Assembly (NCBI GenBank): GCA_945883505.1
Contig: CAMCXL010000005.1
Span: forward strand, 1-64,000
Length of the DNA: 64,000 nucleotides
Reading direction: 5' to 3'
Source of the DNA: Rhodoluna limnophila
GTDB taxonomy: Bacteria > Actinomycetota > Actinomycetes > Actinomycetales > Microbacteriaceae
Position 1 is the stretch's first letter; every line of letters begins with the position of its first letter. Made by a program: the position numbers and the translations under genes. Shown piece by piece: positions 25,929-36,092 of the stretch. The notes beneath the pieces were generated by a model. That model made no database searches and had not been told where the DNA came from. It worked only from the letters and a program-made list of their open reading frames with translations.

Positions 25929-26582
25929 GTGGATTCACTCAACCGACACGAAGACTACGGTCAAGTCTCCCTCGAAGAGGGTCAACTGCTTGATGATCCC
26001 ATCAAGCAGTTCCAGAACTGGTTAGTCGATGCCGAAAAGGCCGAGATTTACGAACCGAATGCTTTTGTACTTGGAACTGTTGATTCCGATAACCAGCCAA
26101 GATCTAGAACGGTTCTGTTAAAAGGTGTTGACGAAAAGGGATTCTTCTTTGCAAGTAACTTCTTATCTCGCAAGGGCGAAGCCCTTGAATTAAACAACAA
26201 GGTCAGCGGGGTCTTTGGTTGGTATTCGATGTATCGGCAGGTGCTAATCCAAGGGCTGGCTGAAAAAGTAGATCCTTCCGAGTCCGATGAGTATCACGCA
26301 TCGAGACCTCACGATTCTCAGGTCGCTGCCTGGTCATCCAAGCAGTCCAGCCCAATTGAATCAAGGCAGGCCCTTGATGCCCAATTTGATGAAGCGCTCA
26401 AGCGCTTCGAGGGAGCGGAAGTCCCAAGACCTGATTTTTGGGGTGGATATCGAATCGTTCCTTCCAGAATCGAGTTCTGGAAGGGAAGGTCCAACCGGAT
26501 GCACGACCGGATTGAGTTTTATAGAACACTTAGCCAGGACGGCCCTCACGGCGTCTGGATAAGTCAGAGGTTGCAGCCCTAA
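25929..26582 (+). CDS. pdxH: Pyridoxamine 5'-phosphate oxidase
   Basis: 217 residues from a GTG start giving MDSLNRHEDYG, the family start. FMN-binding blocks PRSRTVLLKGVDEKGFFF, LSRKGEALELN, and the C-terminal signature FWGGYRIVPSRIEFWKGRSNRMHDRIEF are all present. It makes pyridoxal 5'-phosphate from pyridoxine or pyridoxamine phosphate. A weak CCCAAC/GTTGGG hairpin lies downstream, before fhaA. Confidence 0.93.
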   Translation: MDSLNRHEDYGQVSLEEGQLLDDPIKQFQNWLVDAEKAEIYEPNAFVLGTVDSDNQPRSRTVLLKGVDEKGFFFASNFLSRKGEALELNNKVSGVFGWYSMYRQVLIQGLAEKVDPSESDEYHASRPHDSQVAAWSSKQSSPIESRQALDAQFDEALKRFEGAEVPRPDFWGGYRIVPSRIEFWKGRSNRMHDRIEFYRTLSQDGPHGVWISQRLQP

Positions 26583-26672
26583 AGCCTTTGTTTGCTCTAA
26601 GGGCAACGCCCAACCCCTTATTTGTTGGGGCCGCCGATAAACTTGTATTTCGCCACCAAACAAGGGACTCGC

Positions 26673-27341
26673 TTGGGCTTCATAGACAAATTCGAGAAGA
26701 CACTAGAAAAGAAGGTCACTGGCCTTTTTTCCAAGACCTTCAAATCTGGCCTAGAGCCAGTCGAAATAGCCTCAGCCATCAAACAGGAAATGGATGCCAA
26801 GGCATCCATCTTGAGCCGTGACCGCATCCTGGTTCCAAACTCTTACCTGGTTTCCCTAAGCCCTCAAGACCACCAGAAACTTTCTAACCTAGGCGAACCA
26901 CTCCTCGACGAACTTAAGGACTTGGCTTCCGAGCATGCTCGAAGACAAGGCTTCCAGTTCGGCGAGGTCTTAGAGATCAAACTTGTTGCCTCACCGAGCC
27001 TGGCCCTTGGCCAGCTCGAGGTTTCCTCGGAGGCTAAAAAGCTAGATGTTGTCTGGGTTCCTGTGCTTTCAATAAATGGTGTCTCCCACGAGATATCAAA
27101 GGCCCGAACCACCGTGGGACGAGACCAGGCAGCCGATCTTCAAATCGGGGACAATGGTCTAAGTCGGAAGCACTTCGAGATCCTTTGGGATGGTCAAAGA
27201 GCTGCCGTTCGGGACCTAGGTTCCACCAACGGAACCAAGGTGCTGGGTAAGAAGATCGACCAGCTGACAATTTCTTCCGGCACAGTAGTTTCAGCCGGCC
27301 GAACAGATTTCTTATTCAACGTGATTGCGAGGTCGAAGTGA
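26673..27341 (+). CDS. fhaA: FhaA: DUF3662 and FHA domain protein
   Basis: 222 residues from TTG at 26673, chosen because the family starts (M)GFIDKFEKTLEK and AAGGGA precedes it. The N-terminal DUF3662 is followed by a C-terminal FHA domain (TVGRDQAADLQIGDNGLSRKHFEI, DLGSTNGTKVLG) that binds phosphothreonine. In mycobacteria it recruits phosphorylated MviN/MurJ and controls cell-wall synthesis. First gene of the operon fhaA-fhaB-pstP-rodA-pbpA-pknA-pknB. Confidence 0.9.
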   Translation: MGFIDKFEKTLEKKVTGLFSKTFKSGLEPVEIASAIKQEMDAKASILSRDRILVPNSYLVSLSPQDHQKLSNLGEPLLDELKDLASEHARRQGFQFGEVLEIKLVASPSLALGQLEVSSEAKKLDVVWVPVLSINGVSHEISKARTTVGRDQAADLQIGDNGLSRKHFEILWDGQRAAVRDLGSTNGTKVLGKKIDQLTISSGTVVSAGRTDFLFNVIARSK

Positions 27342-27826
27342 GTGAACTAGCGCTATTTCTAGTCCGCACCGGATTCCTGGTTCTGCTCTGGGTATTTGTC
27401 TTTAGCATCATCTCGGTAATCCGTGCTGACCTGTTTGGTCAGAAGGTAGTCTCCCGTGTTGCCCAAGCCAATGTCCCGGCTGTGTTTTCAACCCCAACAT
27501 CATCTTCTTCTGACACCACCAAGCAGCCAGAGCTAAAGGCAACCAAGCTGGTTGTCACCGAAGGTGAAAAAGCCGGCACTGAAATAGCACTTTCTGGAAG
27601 ACAGCTCACCATCGGTCGCGCAGGCGATAGCGACCTGATAGTCGATGACGAATACGCCTCCACCCACCACGCCAAGCTCGTGTTCATAAACGGCGACTGG
27701 CTAATCCAAGACCTTGATTCCACCAACGGAACTTTCCTTGATGGCCAAAAAGTCGGAACCCCGATGACCGTTTCCATGAACACCCAGGTCCGAGTTGGAC
27801 AAACCACCTTTGAGTTGAGGGCGTAG
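27338..27826 (+). CDS. fhaB: FhaB: membrane-anchored FHA domain protein
   Basis: 162 residues from a GTG overlapping the fhaA stop by 4 nt. An N-terminal membrane segment (about 5-24), a linker, and a C-terminal FHA domain with LTIGRAGDSDLIVDDEYAS, HHAKL and DLDSTNGTFLDG. It is the FhaB/FipA type scaffold that links PknA/PknB phosphorylation to division and cell-wall growth. Confidence 0.9.
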   Translation: MSELALFLVRTGFLVLLWVFVFSIISVIRADLFGQKVVSRVAQANVPAVFSTPTSSSSDTTKQPELKATKLVVTEGEKAGTEIALSGRQLTIGRAGDSDLIVDDEYASTHHAKLVFINGDWLIQDLDSTNGTFLDGQKVGTPMTVSMNTQVRVGQTTFELRA

Positions 27827-27830
27827 CCTC

Positions 27831-29075
27831 TTGGCTCTAAAAACCATTTCCTACGCTGCAAGCGATGTTGGAAAGATTCGATCTTCCAACCAGGACTCCG
27901 GCTACGCCGGAGTCAATCTGTTTTTCGTTGCCGACGGTATGGGAGGTCACGCCGGAGGCGACATCGCCTCGGCACTCGCCGCCCAGCACGTTGCCTTAGC
28001 TGATGAGCCAGCCGAATCTGCTCAAGCAGCCGAGCAAAGACTCATTGACTTTATTTGGCAAGCCAACGAAAAACTTGGTATCTCGGTTGCCGAACATCCA
28101 GATCTTGCAGGAATGGGAACCACCTTCTCAGGGATCTTGGTCCACGGAACAAAAGTTTCTATCGGACACATCGGTGACTCGAGGGTTTATCTTGCCCGCG
28201 ATGGAATAGTCAAGCAAATCACTTCCGACCACACCTTTGTTCAGCGACTGGTTGACACCGGCCGCATCACCGAGGAAGAAGCTCTGGTTCACCCAAGAAG
28301 AAGTGTGCTGATGCGCGTGCTTGGAGATGTTGAGCAGTTTCCAGAAATAGACGTTGAAACTTTTGAGACCCAGCCAGGGGACCGCTGGATGGTGTGCAGT
28401 GATGGTCTATCGGGAGTTGTGCCCGATGGCATCATGCACCGCATCATGCTTTCTAAATCTTCGGTTCGGGAAGCAACCGATCTGTTGGTTGGTGAGGCAT
28501 TGGAGTTTGGTGCACCGGATAACGTGACCGTTGTCTTGGTTGACATTGTTGAGGCGTCCGAAGAAGTTGAAGCGGGCACTTCTCGAAACTTTGTTGGATC
28601 TGCCGCTAACGAAGTTGTCATCGAAGAGCGCAAGGGTCGAAGAATCCTGCGCATTCTGAACCCAATGACACTTATTGAGATGCTCTCAAAGCCAGAAGAT
28701 CCAACCAGCTTTGCTCCTGAGTCTGAAGAGCTACTGGAAAAGATCTTGAAAGACACCAAGGGTCGAATCAGAAACCGCAGACTTCGTCAGATCGCGACTT
28801 ATCTTTTGGTACTAGGCATTGCAAGCTACGGGTTATACCTGGGCTACGAATACACCCAGACCAGGTTCTTTGTTGGTGTCAACGACGGAGTCGTTGTCAT
28901 CTATAAGGGGATCAAAGAAGAACTCGGTCCCTTCAAGTTCTCCAGCGTCTATGAACTATCGAACATCACAATCGATTCTCTAACTGACTTCCAGCGCGAA
29001 GCGCTGGAGCGATCAATTGACGCTGAGAACATCGAAGACGCTAGGCGTATCCTCGATCAGCTGGGTGGCAACTAA
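27831..29075 (+). CDS. pstP: PP2C-type Ser/Thr phosphatase (PstP)
   Basis: 414 residues from a TTG start. Metal-binding PP2C motifs are SNQDSGYAG, VADGMGGHAGGD, HIGDSRVYL, VCSDGLSG and PDNVTVVLVD. After an approximately 240-residue catalytic domain comes a linker and one membrane segment (about 318-338) with a short extracytoplasmic tail. It reverses PknA/PknB phosphorylation. Overlaps rodA by 1 nt (TAATG). Confidence 0.93.
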   Translation: MALKTISYAASDVGKIRSSNQDSGYAGVNLFFVADGMGGHAGGDIASALAAQHVALADEPAESAQAAEQRLIDFIWQANEKLGISVAEHPDLAGMGTTFSGILVHGTKVSIGHIGDSRVYLARDGIVKQITSDHTFVQRLVDTGRITEEEALVHPRRSVLMRVLGDVEQFPEIDVETFETQPGDRWMVCSDGLSGVVPDGIMHRIMLSKSSVREATDLLVGEALEFGAPDNVTVVLVDIVEASEEVEAGTSRNFVGSAANEVVIEERKGRRILRILNPMTLIEMLSKPEDPTSFAPESEELLEKILKDTKGRIRNRRLRQIATYLLVLGIASYGLYLGYEYTQTRFFVGVNDGVVVIYKGIKEELGPFKFSSVYELSNITIDSLTDFQREALERSIDAENIEDARRILDQLGGN

Positions 29076-30451
29076 TGAACGCCCTCACCGAAGCGCTTCA
29101 GATCTCGAAGCCAATAAAGGTGGTTCCAAGGAGTAGAAACCTGGAAGCACTGCTTTTGTTTTTTGCAGCCGGACTAAACGCTTTTGAGCTGGCTCAAATT
29201 CAGCTTTCGATTCTTGAAAGGATGACCACCGATCTTTTCACCTACTGGTTGCCTCCGGTGCTGTTTGCTTTCTTGCTACACCTGATCCTTAGAAGAAGAG
29301 CCTCCGAGGCAGATCCACTTATCTTGCCAATTGCCTTGGTATTGAACGGCCTTGGAATAGCCATGATTTACCGGCTAGACCTTGCAACCATTGCCTCCGG
29401 GGGAGCTGAGCTATTTGCCTTTAGGCAGGTGATGTGGACGGCACTTGCCATGGCAATCGCTGCCATTGTTATTTTGTATATCCCGAGTCAATTGTTTTTG
29501 CGAAGGTATGTCTATACCGCAATGGCGGTTGGAATTGTGCTCTTGTTGCTCCCGCTTCTTCCTGTTATTGGAACCACCATCAACGGAGCAACTCTTTGGA
29601 TTTCTTTGTTTGGTGTCACCTTCCAGCCCGGTGAAATTGCCAAGATTGCGCTGATTATCTTCTTCTCGGGATATCTGGTGGACCGGAAAGACTCGCTTGC
29701 GGTGGTTGGAAGAAAGATTCTTGGAATTCGAATTCCGAGAGGTAGGGAGCTAGGTCCAATACTTGTCATCTGGCTAGCCAGCATCGGTGTCCTTGTTTTG
29801 CAGCGCGATCTTGGAACCAGCATTTTGTATTTCGGTTTATTTCTTGTGATGATCTACGTCGCAACAGGACGTGCTTTCTACGCCGGTATCGGCGTAGCGA
29901 TGTTGATTACCGGTGGCTTAGTTGCATCGAGACTTTTGGACTACGTCTCGCGTCGCTTCGATGCATGGCTAAACCCGTTCGAGCAAGCCAACTACGACGC
30001 CGTCGGAGGTAGCTACCAGATTGTTCAGGGCATCTTCGGTATGGCCAACGGTGGACTCTTTGGTTCCGGTCTCGGTGGTGGTGTCCCCCAGCTTGTTCCA
30101 CTTGCCGAGAGCGACTTTATTATTTCTAGCCTTGCTGAAGAGCTTGGGCTAATTGGTTTCTTTGCTATTTTGGCGCTTTATTTCTTGCTGGTCTCAAGAG
30201 GACTAAAGGTTGCCTTTAGGCACTCCGACGAATTTGCCAAGCTGATGGCGGTGGGCTTTTCTTTCGTTATCGCGCTGCAGCTTTTTGTTGTAATCGGTGG
30301 CGTCACAAGAATCCTTCCTCTCACGGGACTAACAACACCATTCTTGGCAGCCGGTGGTTCTTCCTTGCTTGCCAACTGGATCATCATCGCGATGCTGCTA
30401 AGACTTTCTGATTCGGCTGTCGATCGTCAGACCGAGGTGATCACTCGATGA
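29075..30451 (+). CDS. rodA: SEDS-family peptidoglycan glycosyltransferase (RodA/FtsW)
   Basis: 458 residues, about 10-12 membrane segments. Family blocks: PGEIAKIALIIFFSGYLVDRK, the catalytic-region QRDLGTSILYFG, GSGLGGG and ESDFIISSLAEELGLIG. It polymerises lipid II. It forms a pair with pbpA, which overlaps it by 4 nt (ATGA), as in the RodA-PBP2 complex. Confidence 0.93.
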   Translation: MNALTEALQISKPIKVVPRSRNLEALLLFFAAGLNAFELAQIQLSILERMTTDLFTYWLPPVLFAFLLHLILRRRASEADPLILPIALVLNGLGIAMIYRLDLATIASGGAELFAFRQVMWTALAMAIAAIVILYIPSQLFLRRYVYTAMAVGIVLLLLPLLPVIGTTINGATLWISLFGVTFQPGEIAKIALIIFFSGYLVDRKDSLAVVGRKILGIRIPRGRELGPILVIWLASIGVLVLQRDLGTSILYFGLFLVMIYVATGRAFYAGIGVAMLITGGLVASRLLDYVSRRFDAWLNPFEQANYDAVGGSYQIVQGIFGMANGGLFGSGLGGGVPQLVPLAESDFIISSLAEELGLIGFFAILALYFLLVSRGLKVAFRHSDEFAKLMAVGFSFVIALQLFVVIGGVTRILPLTGLTTPFLAAGGSSLLANWIIIAMLLRLSDSAVDRQTEVITR

Positions 30452-31896
30452 TCAAAGAACTAAGAAGAGTGTCGCTGGTGGTTGCAGCAATGTTCCTGAG
30501 CTTGTTTATTGCTGCGACTTTATTGCAATCGGTTAACACCGAAGCGTTAGCCGATGATCCAAGAAACGTTCGAAACATTTACGAAAGCTATAAGACCCAG
30601 CGCGGACCGATCCTGGTCGATGGCAAAGCCATTGCAAGTTCCATTCCTTCCGATAACGCCTATCGATACCTGAGGGTCTATGAGAACGATATTTACTCAG
30701 CGGTCACAGGATATTTCTCGGTTTTCCGCGGTGCCACCGGCATGGAGTCGGCAGCTAATTTATATCTTTCCGGTCAAAGCTCATCGCAGTTTTTTGAACA
30801 GGTCAATGCTGTTCTATCCGGCAACCCGGTCACCGGTGCTGCGGTTGAGCTAACCCTAGATCCAATGCTTCAGCAGGCAGCCTGGGATGCTCTTGGCAAC
30901 TACAAGGGTTCGCTAATTGCAATTGACCCGGTGACCGGAAATATTCTGGCGATGGTGTCCAAGCCTGGCTTTGATGCGAACCTGGTTGCTGGTCACACCA
31001 GCAAGAAGGTAAGTGAAAACTACGAGGAGCTAGAAGCTGACCCTTCCAACCCACTGATCAACAAAACAATCGGTGGGGATCTCTACCACCCGGGTTCAGT
31101 ATTCAAGTTGGTAGTTGCAGCAGCTGCTTTAGAATCTGGCGAATACACCAACCAGTCATCCTTTGATAACCCGGTCTCGGTTCAACTTCCAAACTCCACC
31201 TCCGAAGTTTTCAACTCTTCGAGAAACGCTTGTGGGTCAGCTGATGATGTAACTCTGATTTACGCCATGCGCTTTAGCTGCAACGTACCCTTCGTTGAAT
31301 TAGGTCTTGCTCTGGGCCAAGACCGACTTCGCGCCCAGGCGGAACTTTTTGGTTTTGGTAAAGAAATTCGCGTTCCGATGATTGCAACCCCGAGTAGCTT
31401 CCCGGAAGAAATGGACGAGGCTCAGCTGGGGCTTTCTTCCTTCGGGCAGTATGACGTTCGGGTAAGCCCACTCCAAATGGCGCTAATTTCTGCCAGCATC
31501 GCTAACGGTGGATTGATGATGCAACCAAATCTGATTGAGTCAGTGATTAGCCCGAACCTTTCGGTAATTTTGGCACCTCAACCAGAGGTTCTGGCTCAAC
31601 CGATCACTGCCGCCACCGCAGCTTCGCTAAAGAAGATGATGGTCCAGTCGGTAACCAAGGGCGTTGCCAGCAACGCCTCGGTTTCTGGATTCAAGGTGGC
31701 CGGTAAGACCGGCACCGCTGAAAACGGTGATGACGAACGAGTGACCCTGTGGTTCACCGGCTTTGCACCAGCTACCAACCCCAGGGTCGCAATTGCTCTG
31801 GTGATTGAAGACGGTGGAGGCCGTGACTTCGGTGCCAGCGGTAACGCAACTGCAGCTCCGGTAGCGAGGTCGTTTTTCCAGGCGGTGCTTCGCTAG
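30448..31896 (+). CDS. pbpA: Class B penicillin-binding protein (PbpA)
   Basis: 482 residues. An N-terminal membrane anchor (about 8-28) leads to a transpeptidase domain with SxxK S217-V-F-K220, SxN S277-C-N279 and KTG 420-422. It cross-links peptidoglycan made by its partner RodA. It lacks C-terminal PASTA domains. Overlaps both neighbours, so it is translationally coupled in the operon. Confidence 0.94.
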   Translation: MIKELRRVSLVVAAMFLSLFIAATLLQSVNTEALADDPRNVRNIYESYKTQRGPILVDGKAIASSIPSDNAYRYLRVYENDIYSAVTGYFSVFRGATGMESAANLYLSGQSSSQFFEQVNAVLSGNPVTGAAVELTLDPMLQQAAWDALGNYKGSLIAIDPVTGNILAMVSKPGFDANLVAGHTSKKVSENYEELEADPSNPLINKTIGGDLYHPGSVFKLVVAAAALESGEYTNQSSFDNPVSVQLPNSTSEVFNSSRNACGSADDVTLIYAMRFSCNVPFVELGLALGQDRLRAQAELFGFGKEIRVPMIATPSSFPEEMDEAQLGLSSFGQYDVRVSPLQMALISASIANGGLMMQPNLIESVISPNLSVILAPQPEVLAQPITAATAASLKKMMVQSVTKGVASNASVSGFKVAGKTGTAENGDDERVTLWFTGFAPATNPRVAIALVIEDGGGRDFGASGNATAAPVARSFFQAVLR

Positions 31897-33323
31897 TGAA
31901 ACCAGAAGCTGGACAGATATACGGAAATAGATACAAACTTGTCGATCGCATCGCGATCGGCGGTATGGGCGAGGTATGGCGAGCCCACGACGAAGTAATC
32001 CTTCGCGACGTTGCCATCAAGATCTTGAAGCCTGAGTTCATGGGTGACCCGGGCTTTCTAGAGCGCTTCCGAGTCGAAGCTAGACACGCTGCCCGAGTTG
32101 ATCACGAGGGTATCGCCGACGTCTACGACTACGGCGAAGGATCGGGTTCGGCTTATCTTGTGATGGAGCTAGTCTCCGGTGATTCACTAGCTCGCATTAT
32201 TGAAAAGCGCATTCGTCTCACCGGTGTTGAGGTGCTTTCAATAATCGAGCAGACCGCCAGGGCTTTGCACGCAGCTCACGAGGATGGACTGGTTCACCGC
32301 GATGTGAAGCCGGGAAATCTTTTGATTACTCCAAGTGGCAAAGTCAAAATCACCGACTTCGGTATCGCAAGAGTTGCCGACCAGGTTGCACTAACCGCAA
32401 CCGGTCAAGTTATGGGAACAGTTCAATACCTTGCCCCCGAGCAAGCAACCGGAAAGCCGGCAACACCTTCGACAGATATCTACTCACTGGGGATTGTGGC
32501 GTACGAAGCCCTGACGGGCCGAAGACCCTTCACCGGTGAATCTCAAATGGTTATCGCTATGGCGCAAATCAATGACAAGCCACCGGCCATGGGGGAAGAT
32601 ATCGACAAGCGGGTGCAGGATCTGATTCTTGCCTGTCTTGCCAAAAAGCCCAACCAACGACCAGGATCTGCTCTTGATCTGTCCAATCGCGCGAGGGCAC
32701 TAAGACTTCAACTGGAAGGTGTTTCACCAACCGAGGTGTTCAACCAAGACCAAACGCCGACGGTTAGAACTAGAAACGCCGAGCCAGATCCAAAGACCGA
32801 GCCTGCCGACAAGCTGCCAGTTATTTGGCCCTGGCTTGCACTAATCGGACTTTTGTTTGCGGCTGCAGCCGGAGTGATGATCGCTATTGTTTTGTCTCTT
32901 ATGGCCGATCAAGAGCCGTCCTCAACTATTCCAACTTTTGAGCCGACCATCGCGCCAACCGATGCTGTGACTGAAGCGCCGGTTCCAACCGCCGTTGTCT
33001 TGTTGACCGATGTCATCGGCAAAAACGTTGCCGATGCCTCTATTTTCCTAAAAGAGCGCGGACTGCTGGTTGATGCAATTCCAGGTGAAGCACTAGACCC
33101 AGAAGACCCTCGCATCTTGACTGTTTATCGAGCCGATGGCTTAGGACAAGTTCCAGTTGGCTCAACGGTGAAGATCTACTACTACATCCAGCAGGGAGCT
33201 ATTCCAGACCCAACCGATCCTGAGCCGACTGAATCGCCAACCGAAGACGGTTCGATTCCAATTCCACTTCCAACCACCACTGGTTCGCCACTACCAACTG
33301 AAGCACCCGGAGGAACGCCTTAA
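31896..33323 (+). CDS. pknA: Ser/Thr protein kinase PknA, with a PASTA-like extracellular segment
   Basis: 475 residues from a GTG overlapping the pbpA stop. Kinase domain (residues about 12-275): GGMGEV, catalytic Lys in [25 protein letters not shown] and APEQATG. One membrane segment near 310-335. The outside part contains one region resembling a PASTA repeat ([20 protein letters not shown]... [11 protein letters not shown]), then a Pro/Thr-rich tail. Mycobacterial PknA lacks PASTA repeats, so this is noteworthy. It regulates cell shape and division with PknB. Confidence 0.9.
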   Translation: MKPEAGQIYGNRYKLVDRIAIGGMGEVWRAHDEVILRDVAIKILKPEFMGDPGFLERFRVEARHAARVDHEGIADVYDYGEGSGSAYLVMELVSGDSLARIIEKRIRLTGVEVLSIIEQTARALHAAHEDGLVHRDVKPGNLLITPSGKVKITDFGIARVADQVALTATGQVMGTVQYLAPEQATGKPATPSTDIYSLGIVAYEALTGRRPFTGESQMVIAMAQINDKPPAMGEDIDKRVQDLILACLAKKPNQRPGSALDLSNRARALRLQLEGVSPTEVFNQDQTPTVRTRNAEPDPKTEPADKLPVIWPWLALIGLLFAAAAGVMIAIVLSLMADQEPSSTIPTFEPTIAPTDAVTEAPVPTAVVLLTDVIGKNVADASIFLKERGLLVDAIPGEALDPEDPRILTVYRADGLGQVPVGSTVKIYYYIQQGAIPDPTDPEPTESPTEDGSIPIPLPTTTGSPLPTEAPGGTP

Positions 33324-33365
33324 TGAGTGGGTTATATTTGAAACTAAGAACGGGGAAATAAGACA

Positions 33366-35147
33366 TTGTCTGATCAGGAAAGAGTATTGGCTGGCCGCTA
33401 CCAGGTTGGCGAAATCATCGGCCGCGGGGGTATGGCCGATGTCTTCGAAGGAGTCGATCTTCGCCTTGGGCGAAAGATCGCCATCAAGCTACTCAAGTCT
33501 GATTTGGCCAACGACGAAAACTTTGAGTCTCGCTTTGCTCAAGAAGCCCAAGCGTCAGCCAAGATGGCTCATCCAACAATCGTTCGTATCTATGACGCCG
33601 GCGAAGAGATCTCAACCGATTCCAATGGCAACATACGAAAGACTCCCTTTATTGTCATGGAGTATGTTCGGGGCAAGCTGCTTAGAGATTTGATGCACGA
33701 GCGAAAGCTCACCCTCACCGAGTCAGTTGGCTATGCCAAGCAGGTGCTGACGGCATTGGAGTATTCCCACAAAGCCGGAATCATCCACCGTGACATCAAA
33801 GCCTCCAACATCATGGTCACTGAAGAAGGCCAAGTCAAAGTCATGGACTTTGGCATTGCCCGCGCAATCTCTGACTCCTCCGCAACCCAAGCACACACCT
33901 CAGGCATTGTTGGAACAGCTCAGTATTTCTCCCCAGAGCAAGCAAGGGGCGAAGCAGTTGATGCCCGAACCGATCTTTACTCAACCGGTGTTTTGCTTTA
34001 TGAGATGCTTGCCGGCAGGCCGCCTTTCAAGGGTGACACCGCTGTGTCAGTTGCCTACCAGCACGTCAGCGAAAAGGTAACTGTTCCCTCCGAACACAAC
34101 CCAGAGCTAACCCCCGAGCTAGACCAAGTTGTTCTAAATGCCCTCGCGAAAGACCGCGAGGAAAGATTTCAAACGGCAATGGAATTCCGCGAGCACCTGC
34201 TCGCGGCAGCTAACGGCCAAGCGCTAACCAAAGCGCAAGCTAAGACCAAGCCGGTTGTTGTCTCACCCCAGCCAACCGAAGTGTTGCAGGCAGCTCCAAC
34301 CGAGGTCATCGGTGAGGTTCAGCCAGAGGAGTTCTTCAAGGAGTTGGGAGTTGATTTCAAGGCCAACACCGACACCAACGCCATCAAGATCCAGGCTCAA
34401 TCTGCAAGTGATCGCCCATCCCCTGGTTTGATGTGGGGGGTTGGTTCCGGTGCTGCGGTAGTTCTAGTTGGACTAGTTATTTGGCTTCTCACCTTGGGTG
34501 GAACCTTCCAGCCCTTCACGCCTCCTGCCAATACCGGCATCCAAGTTGCCGATGTCACCGGGGCACTCTTTGATGACGGAGCTCAGACTCTTCGCGATCA
34601 AGGACTTCTTGTTCTTCGCCTTACCGAGGCTAGCGATGATGTTGAGTCGGGACTGATCATCCGAACCGATCCGCCTGCCGGAACCGATGTTCCGGAGCGA
34701 ACCACCATCGAGGTTGTGGTGTCTTCTGGAAAGCTCGAGGCGACGGTGCCGCTTTTGACTGGCCTGTCCGAAGAAGCAGCCCGAGCAGCCCTTGAGGGAG
34801 TTGGTCTGGTTCTTGGAGTAATCACACCTGGCAACTCCGCAACGGTGCCAGAGGGATCGGTAATTGAATCGGTTCCGGCAGCCAACGAAAGAGTTGTTGA
34901 GGGATCAGTTGTTAACCTTTTGGTCTCAGACGGTCAGGTCCAAGTTCCAAACGTTAGAAACTTGAGCATCTCGGATGCGCAGCGCATCATGCAAGCACCG
35001 GAGGTTGGCTTCAGTGTTGTTGTTGCCCAACCCGAGGGTTGCGTTGGAACAGTTGGAACAACTGTTCAAAACCAGTCGATTGAACCAGGTCTTGCCGATC
35101 AGCGCTCATCTATTACGCTGACGCTGAACTGCGTGCCTTCGACCTAG
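33366..35147 (+). CDS. pknB: PASTA-domain Ser/Thr protein kinase PknB
   Basis: 593 residues from a TTG start. Kinase domain (about 9-275) with GRGGMADVFEG, VAIKLLK-type Lys in KIAIKLLK, HRDIKASNIM, MDFGIARA and SPEQARG; a juxtamembrane linker; one membrane segment near 360-378; then three PASTA repeats that sense muropeptides or lipid II. Last gene of the operon; its stop overlaps convergent pabA by 4 nt. Confidence 0.93.
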   Translation: MSDQERVLAGRYQVGEIIGRGGMADVFEGVDLRLGRKIAIKLLKSDLANDENFESRFAQEAQASAKMAHPTIVRIYDAGEEISTDSNGNIRKTPFIVMEYVRGKLLRDLMHERKLTLTESVGYAKQVLTALEYSHKAGIIHRDIKASNIMVTEEGQVKVMDFGIARAISDSSATQAHTSGIVGTAQYFSPEQARGEAVDARTDLYSTGVLLYEMLAGRPPFKGDTAVSVAYQHVSEKVTVPSEHNPELTPELDQVVLNALAKDREERFQTAMEFREHLLAAANGQALTKAQAKTKPVVVSPQPTEVLQAAPTEVIGEVQPEEFFKELGVDFKANTDTNAIKIQAQSASDRPSPGLMWGVGSGAAVVLVGLVIWLLTLGGTFQPFTPPANTGIQVADVTGALFDDGAQTLRDQGLLVLRLTEASDDVESGLIIRTDPPAGTDVPERTTIEVVVSSGKLEATVPLLTGLSEEAARAALEGVGLVLGVITPGNSATVPEGSVIESVPAANERVVEGSVVNLLVSDGQVQVPNVRNLSISDAQRIMQAPEVGFSVVVAQPEGCVGTVGTTVQNQSIEPGLADQRSSITLTLNCVPST

Positions 35148-35779
35148 AGATTGACCATCGGCGAAAGCGACTTGGCTTTTTCGGCTGCACCTTTTAGTCC
35201 AAGTGACTCGAGCCAATTTCCAAGCATCTGGTAACCGCCCTCAGTCAAAACACTCTCGGGGTGAAACTGAACTCCGTATATGGGTTTGCTGATGTGTTGA
35301 AGTCCCATGATCACGCCCCCCTTGGTTCTTGAGGTTACGACCAAATCTTTCGGAACTGTTTCATCCAGCACCGCCAAAGAGTGATACCTGGTGGCTTTGA
35401 AAGATTTAGGGACGTCTTTGAAGATCAAACTGTTGTCGTGTTCAACAACGCTGGTTTTTCCATGCATCAGTTCTTGAGCTGACTGAACGGTTGCTCCCAT
35501 GGCCTCGGCGATTGCTTGATGCCCGAGACAAACTCCAAAGACCGGCTGATTGGTTTCAAGGGCTTGCTTGACTACCGGGATACTAAGTCCGGCATCGGCT
35601 GGTGTTCCAGGCCCCGGCGAGATTAATACTCCGTCGTATTTGGCCATTAGGGCAGCTAGCTCGGAGGGGGCAACCGCATCGTTTCTTATAACGTCAGTCT
35701 CGGCTCCCAGCTGCTGCAGGTAGCCGTTTAGCGTATAAACGAAGCTGTCGTAGTTATCCAGCACGAGAATCTTGGTCAT
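35144..35779 (-). CDS. pabA: Aminodeoxychorismate/anthranilate synthase component II (glutamine amidotransferase)
   Basis: About 211 residues from ATG 35779, giving MTKILVLDNYDSFVYTL; an upstream in-frame ATG at 35953 would add 58 non-conserved residues running across crgA. Class I glutaminase: GVCLGHQAIAE with the catalytic Cys, and HPESVLTEGG with the catalytic His. It provides ammonia for 4-amino-4-deoxychorismate (folate) or anthranilate synthesis. Its place next to pknB and crgA is conserved in actinobacteria. Confidence 0.92.
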   Translation of the reverse strand: MTKILVLDNYDSFVYTLNGYLQQLGAETDVIRNDAVAPSELAALMAKYDGVLISPGPGTPADAGLSIPVVKQALETNQPVFGVCLGHQAIAEAMGATVQSAQELMHGKTSVVEHDNSLIFKDVPKSFKATRYHSLAVLDETVPKDLVVTSRTKGGVIMGLQHISKPIYGVQFHPESVLTEGGYQMLGNWLESLGLKGAAEKAKSLSPMVNL

Positions 35780-35797
35780 TTGTATAAAGCCTAGTTG

Positions 35798-35811
35798 TAG
35801 AATTGAGATCA
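35798..35811 (+). promoter_or_regulatory. Likely leaderless -10 box for crgA
   Basis: TAGAAT at 35798-35803 ends 7 nt before the crgA ATG. TTGGTC (35773-35778), 19 bp upstream, is a weaker -35 candidate. No ribosome site is visible, so transcription and translation may start together. Confidence 0.4.
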
Positions 35812-36080
35812 TGTCTGAACTAAATAATCTGCCGAACTCAAAGCCAGCCAAATCTTCCAAGAAGGAATCTGACTCCGGAGAGGCACTCAACCCGGTCTGG
35901 TTTAAGCCAGTGATGTTCGGGTTCATGCTGGTTGGTCTGTTGTGGATCATCACTTACTACGTCACCAGCGCACAGTTCCCACTCGGAGCCGCAACTCCGC
36001 TAAACCTTCAGAACTGGAACATCCTGATTGGTTTTGGAATTGCGATGGTCGGCTTCATGATGTCGACCCGCTGGAAGTAA
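35811..36080 (+). CDS. crgA: Cell division protein CrgA
   Basis: 89 residues from ATG 35811 (an upstream frame from 35772 adds 13 residues overlapping pabA and is not conserved). An N-terminal Lys/Ser-rich stretch is followed by two membrane segments: NPVWFKPVMFGFMLVGLLWI and a second near the C-terminus (NWNILIGFGIAMVGFMMSTRW). This is the CrgA family, which links FtsZ to peptidoglycan synthesis. Divergent from pabA, the conserved actinobacterial order. Confidence 0.93.
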   Translation: MSELNNLPNSKPAKSSKKESDSGEALNPVWFKPVMFGFMLVGLLWIITYYVTSAQFPLGAATPLNLQNWNILIGFGIAMVGFMMSTRWK

Positions 36081-36092
36081 AGAAAAAACTTC

